Shown here one piece after another: positions 5,088 to 8,160 of a stretch of 8,160 nucleotides of DNA. Source of the DNA: Hungateiclostridiaceae bacterium UBA3934. Its GTDB lineage: Bacteria; Bacillota; Clostridia; Acetivibrionales; DTU013. A program made the position numbers and the translations under genes. The notes beneath the pieces are model-generated. The model searched no databases, had not been told where the DNA came from, and was given only the letters and a program-made list of their open reading frames with translations. How positions within the stretch are numbered: the stretch's first letter is position 1; each line of letters begins with the position of its first letter. The DNA lies in NCBI GenBank assembly GCA_002385815.1, contig DGEE01000014.1, forward strand, positions 25,001 to 33,160. Reading direction: 5' to 3'.

Positions 5088-6643
5088 ATGCAGTGGTTTT
5101 TTTGATCGTCCGTCAGTATGCCAACCGAATCAAACGGATTTTCACAAAACCGCTGAATGCTATATTGACGATAATCGCGGTTTTATTCATAATGAGCGGT
5201 CCTCTGCTGATGCTTATAATCCCCATGCCTTTCGAAGGCATGGTAGGCAGCAGGGGAAGAGAGATCGTAGTCGCAGGAGTACAGTTATTCATCGGTTTAA
5301 CACTGATCTTGTCTGCATTGTCGCAGCAGGGCGGACTCTTTTCTTATCCGGAAGCGAATATATTGTTCAGCTCCCCGTTTTCAAAAAGGACGATACTGAT
5401 CTATTCCACACTTCAATCCCTGCCTGGATCAGTTCTGACATCAATATTCCTGTGTTTTTATCTTCCTTATGTGATCGGAGATGCTATGACTCTGCCGAAG
5501 CTGCTGGCAACGCTTTTGGTGATGTCGCTGCTGATTTTTTGCATATTCATCCTCTACTACTATATCTATATCCGGGATATAGCCCGGGAAGGCCTTAAAA
5601 AAAGGCTGAAGAAGTATGCATGGGTATTCTTTGCTGCTGTCATTGCAGTATATGTTGCCATCGTTCTGACAAACGGGTATGATTTCGGAGGTGCAGCGGT
5701 AACATTTTTCTCCAGCCCTTTCTACAACGCGTTCCCGCTGTTCGGGTGGGCGAAGTGGGCAGTGGTATCCCTGTTGGATGGGCAGTACATCACAGGCTTT
5801 ATTCCTGCAACACTGCTGTTGATCATATCATCATTCGTGCTGGCAAGGATATACTATTCGCAGGACGTAGATTTCTTCGAAAAGGCACAGCTCGATTCCA
5901 TAAGGCTGCAGAAAGTGGTGAATGCCATCAGGAACGACGGCTATGATGCCAGTGGCCTGGCCATCCGGAAGGTCCGCACAGCAAAGAGCAGCTTCAAAGA
6001 GGGAGCAGCAGCCATTATGTCGAGACAGTTCCTCGAGATGAAGAAAAAGGGACCGTTCTTTACATTCAAGGATTTTATCAACGGTTTGGTCTATCTCGTA
6101 ATAGGACTTGCAGTTGGGTTAGAATTTGTTGTCGTATATACGATGATCGTTTTTTCAATGGTGATCAATACGACATCGGACAATTGGAATGCCGAGTTCA
6201 AAAAGCCTTATATATATCTGATACCTGATAGCCCGTTCAAGAAGCTGATGTATGTGGTGATGCCCAGCATTATCAAAAATGCGGCCATAGGATCGATCAT
6301 AGTGACTGCAGCTGCTCTGCTTTTTGGAGCCGGCGTGTATGAGACCGTGTTCTGTATACTGCTGTTCCTGGCTTATACACTGCTTTTTACATCGGCAAGC
6401 GTTTTTACATACAGGATCATGGGACATATGACAAATGCTCTGCTGCTGGTCTTTATGCGGGTATTGTTCGTAATGGCTGCTGCAATACCGGGAGGTGTCA
6501 TCGCCATAGTCCTGAATGTGGTATCAGGCATTGAGGATGGTGTGTTGCTGATGATCCCGGTGATCTTGGTCAATTTAGCCTGTTCGCTTATTTTCATTTT
6601 CCTGAGTCGAAGGTTGCTTGTTCGAAGTGAGCTTATGAATTGA
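5084..6643 (+). CDS. ABC exporter permease (putative ABC exporter family, YthQ-like)
   Basis: This 519-residue polytopic membrane protein starts at ATG 5084, overlapping the ATPase stop. GGAGG at 5072-5076 lies seven bases upstream. About 10-12 hydrophobic segments are visible, roughly at residues 24-48, 62-82, 105-132, 136-163, 177-196, 236-260, 333-365 and 394-417, with three more near the C-terminus. A charged cytoplasmic stretch lies in the middle (about 262-330, rich in Lys and Arg). The N-terminus, a short amphipathic start followed by Lys-Pro and a long hydrophobic helix, fits the two-half permease layout of the putative ABC exporter family (Pfam ABC_export type). It should pair with the upstream ATPase as a simple two-gene exporter. 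No regulator or sensor kinase is adjacent, so the role, such as peptide or lipid export, is open. Confidence 0.88.
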   Translation: MNAVVFLIVRQYANRIKRIFTKPLNAILTIIAVLFIMSGPLLMLIIPMPFEGMVGSRGREIVVAGVQLFIGLTLILSALSQQGGLFSYPEANILFSSPFSKRTILIYSTLQSLPGSVLTSIFLCFYLPYVIGDAMTLPKLLATLLVMSLLIFCIFILYYYIYIRDIAREGLKKRLKKYAWVFFAAVIAVYVAIVLTNGYDFGGAAVTFFSSPFYNAFPLFGWAKWAVVSLLDGQYITGFIPATLLLIISSFVLARIYYSQDVDFFEKAQLDSIRLQKVVNAIRNDGYDASGLAIRKVRTAKSSFKEGAAAIMSRQFLEMKKKGPFFTFKDFINGLVYLVIGLAVGLEFVVVYTMIVFSMVINTTSDNWNAEFKKPYIYLIPDSPFKKLMYVVMPSIIKNAAIGSIIVTAAALLFGAGVYETVFCILLFLAYTLLFTSASVFTYRIMGHMTNALLLVFMRVLFVMAAAIPGGVIAIVLNVVSGIEDGVLLMIPVILVNLACSLIFIFLSRRLLVRSELMN

Positions 6644-6807
6644 CAGCGCTGAGACCTGAAGAGGCCGGACGGATGACCGATCGTGCATCGGAACTGCAGA
6701 GTGGAGAGATGCTGGCAGGATCATTTGCTCCAATGAGGACGAAGGTCATCCGCCATCCATGGCTTGGGACCAATGGCGTCGACACTCATTCTGTCGGGCA
6801 AGACTAG
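6640..6807 (+). CDS. Possible 55-residue small protein filling the gap after the permease
   Basis: A frame opens with TTG 6640, overlapping the permease TGA as TTGA, and closes at TAG 6805-6807. The TAG shares the CTAG palindrome with the stop of the converging Rieske gene. An internal ATG at 6673 would give 44 residues. The predicted peptide is hydrophilic, has no membrane segment or Cys motif, and matches no family I recognise. The ribosome site is weak (GAAGTGAG a few bases upstream). Against it, the same bases form an extensive set of inverted repeats, which suggests a structured non-coding segment. A 55-codon frame can also arise by chance. Treat as a low-confidence candidate. Confidence 0.25.
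   Translation: MTALRPEEAGRMTDRASELQSGEMLAGSFAPMRTKVIRHPWLGTNGVDTHSVGQD
6670..6796. ncRNA. Highly structured intergenic segment, possible RNA element
   Basis: Several perfect inverted repeats nest here. P1: CGGATGACC (6670-6678) with GGTCATCCG (6744-6752), 9 bp, closes a domain. Inside it are P2, GCATC (6685-6689) with GATGC (6708-6712), and P3, TCATT (6721-6725) with AATGA (6732-6736). Together they give a three-way junction. Then come P4, CGCCAT (6751-6756) with ATGGCG (6773-6778), and P5, CGACA (6780-6784) with TGTCG (6792-6796). P4 shares two bases with P1, and CCGAT/ATCGG (6677-6681, 6687-6691) is an alternative hairpin, so switching is possible. No T run follows on either strand, so it is not a plain terminator. 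It matches no riboswitch class I know. It could act in the 3' region of either converging transcript. Confidence 0.35.
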
Positions 6808-8160
6808 TTGCCGTTGCCGGTGCCGAGATCGGTTTCCAGTGGCTTTATCGATTCAAGAGCGGGTCCCTCTATTACTTCGCCCGTATATGTGAACCTTGAG
6901 CCATGGCACGGGCAGTCCCATGAAGACTCTGCCGGATTCCACCTGAGCTGGCAGCCCAAATGGGTACACGTTGTGCTCACATAATGCAGTTTTCCGTCAG
7001 CATCGCGGTAAACACCGACTTTATTGCCATCCACTTCTGTTATTTCTGCTTTCCCTTTTTCAACTTCGACAGTCCCTTCAGGGATATTCAGCTTGCCCGA
7101 TATCAGGCTGACCGCCACATCGACATTTTCCTTTATAAAGTTCTTAGCTGATGCAGCAGGTGTGAAGCGGGAGGGACTGTACACTTCCTCCCACGGACTT
7201 TCGCCTTTCGTGATCAGGTCTGATATGATCATGGCCGCTGCAGTACCATTTGTGATACCCCATTTGTCAAAGCCTGTGGCCACGAAAATCCTTTTCTTGC
7301 CTGATGTCATGGGTCCTATGAAGGGTATTTCATCCATTGCGGTATAATCCTGGGCTGACCATCTGTATGGTATGCTCTCTATGTCGAACATGGGCTTCAC
7401 GAAATCCCTGATGATTTCGTAATGGTTGTGCAGATTTTTACCATGCCCTGTCTTGTGGTTTTCGCCTCCCACCAGTACTACTGAGATGTCGCTGCCCGTA
7501 TGGGGTCGGAGGGTCCTGGTCGGTTCCTCTGCACTGATATACATGCCATCAGGGAAGGTGCCTCTGACCCGGAGCCCCATCAGGTACGTGCGTTGTGGGT
7601 AAACTCTGGCAAAATAGAGGCCTGGCTTGTCGTAAAAGGGATAACGTGTTGCCTGCACCACATATTTTGCCCTTATTTTCCTGCCATTGTCCGTAATGAC
7701 GACATGAGTATCGCCTTCCTGTATATCGACGGCTCGGGTATTCTCATATATTTCGCAGTTTCCGTCCCCGATCAGCCCGGCCAGTGTCAGAAGATATTTT
7801 CGAGGATGGAAATATGCCTGATTTGAGAATTTCATCGCGCCCTCAATACCAAAGGGAAGATCAAGTGTTTCAATGTACTCAGCAGGCAGACCCAGCCTGA
7901 GAGCAGATTCGGTTTCATCCTCCAGCTTTTGTATATAGTTCCTGTCCTGTGTGAATACATAGGCAGGAGCTCTTTTGAAGTCACAGTCGATATTATTTTC
8001 GCGGATCGTATTCTCTATCAGGTCTATGGCAGATTGATTGGCCTCTGCGTACTGCCTTGCCTTTTCTTCACCCACGGCATTGATCATTTTGTAATACTTG
8101 AGGGCGTGCTGTGATGTGATTTTGGCCGTTGTATGTGCCGATACGCCTTTGCCGATGCGG
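6804..8160 (-). CDS. FAD-dependent oxidoreductase with C-terminal Rieske [2Fe-2S] domain (YhfW-like), N-terminus off window
   Basis: The frame is open from the right edge to TAG 6804-6806, giving 451 visible residues. The ATG at 8087 is internal: the upstream frame reads GKGVSAHTTAKITSQHALKY, a conserved part of the FAD domain. The GxGxxG dinucleotide loop lies outside the window. The visible DAO-type fold includes RWSAQDYTAMDEIPFIGP and ATGFDKWGITNGTAAA, the C-terminal FAD contacts. A linker leads to the Rieske domain: CTHLGC (Cys codon 6966-6968, His 6960-6962) and CPCHGS (Cys 6906-6908, His 6903-6905), the standard two-Cys two-His ligands. The total would be close to B. subtilis YhfW, about 510 residues. 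The enzyme presumably passes electrons between the [2Fe-2S] centre and FAD; its substrate is unknown. All ligands are intact. It converges on the permease with about 160 nt between. Confidence 0.93.
   Translation of the reverse strand, partial: RIGKGVSAHTTAKITSQHALKYYKMINAVGEEKARQYAEANQSAIDLIENTIRENNIDCDFKRAPAYVFTQDRNYIQKLEDETESALRLGLPAEYIETLDLPFGIEGAMKFSNQAYFHPRKYLLTLAGLIGDGNCEIYENTRAVDIQEGDTHVVITDNGRKIRAKYVVQATRYPFYDKPGLYFARVYPQRTYLMGLRVRGTFPDGMYISAEEPTRTLRPHTGSDISVVLVGGENHKTGHGKNLHNHYEIIRDFVKPMFDIESIPYRWSAQDYTAMDEIPFIGPMTSGKKRIFVATGFDKWGITNGTAAAMIISDLITKGESPWEEVYSPSRFTPAASAKNFIKENVDVAVSLISGKLNIPEGTVEVEKGKAEITEVDGNKVGVYRDADGKLHYVSTTCTHLGCQLRWNPAESSWDCPCHGSRFTYTGEVIEGPALESIKPLETDLGTGNGN

Noticed and set aside
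6650..6680. CTGAGA near the start of the gap, suggestive of a TPP riboswitch
   Set aside because: The ACCTGATCTGG and GCCAGCGTAGGGA elements of that class are missing.

Overview
The window looks like ordinary chromosome from a mid-GC anaerobic Firmicute, most likely a clostridium. The grounds are a zinc-ribbon-tailed MscL, a cysteine-rich ferredoxin-type protein, a YhfW-like FAD/Rieske enzyme, G-rich Shine-Dalgarno sites, TTG and GTG starts, and heavy use of ATA and AGA/AGG codons. There is no phage, IS element, CRISPR array, tRNA or rRNA. The assignment to a group is inference from family resemblance, not from a search.

Layout, left to right. 1-279 (+) is the 3' half of mscL. It converges on 296-1378 (-), a membrane-anchored TadG-like protein with a long Asn/Gly-rich repeat domain. 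After a 272-nt spacer with a TATAAT box comes a YjcF-type GNAT acetyltransferase (1651-2076, +). Terminator-like hairpins follow, then a ZIP metal transporter (TTG start, 2284-3096, +) whose -10 box lies inside a 10-bp inverted repeat. A convergent ferredoxin-like protein with a cysteine-rich C-terminal domain follows (3170-3988, -). It shares a 394-nt divergent spacer with a two-gene ABC exporter operon: ATPase 4383-5087 and permease 5084-6643 (+), overlapping at ATGA. The right end holds a FAD-dependent oxidoreductase with a C-terminal Rieske domain (6804-8160, -), cut by the window edge. The 160 nt between it and the permease are unusually rich in nested inverted repeats and also hold a 55-codon open frame that fills the gap.

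How the parts relate. The genes form at least five separate transcription units and do not read as one pathway. Two are redox proteins suited to an anaerobe (ferredoxin-like and FAD/Rieske). Three deal with membrane homeostasis (MscL, ZIP, ABC exporter).

The best leads are regulatory. A CRP/FNR-style palindrome, GTAACC-GG-GGTTAC, is centred exactly at -41.5 relative to the predicted ferredoxin promoter, which lacks a -35 box. The ZIP promoter carries superimposed inverted and direct repeats. The 6670-6796 segment can fold into a multi-helix RNA. I found no clear sign of a wholly new multi-gene system.
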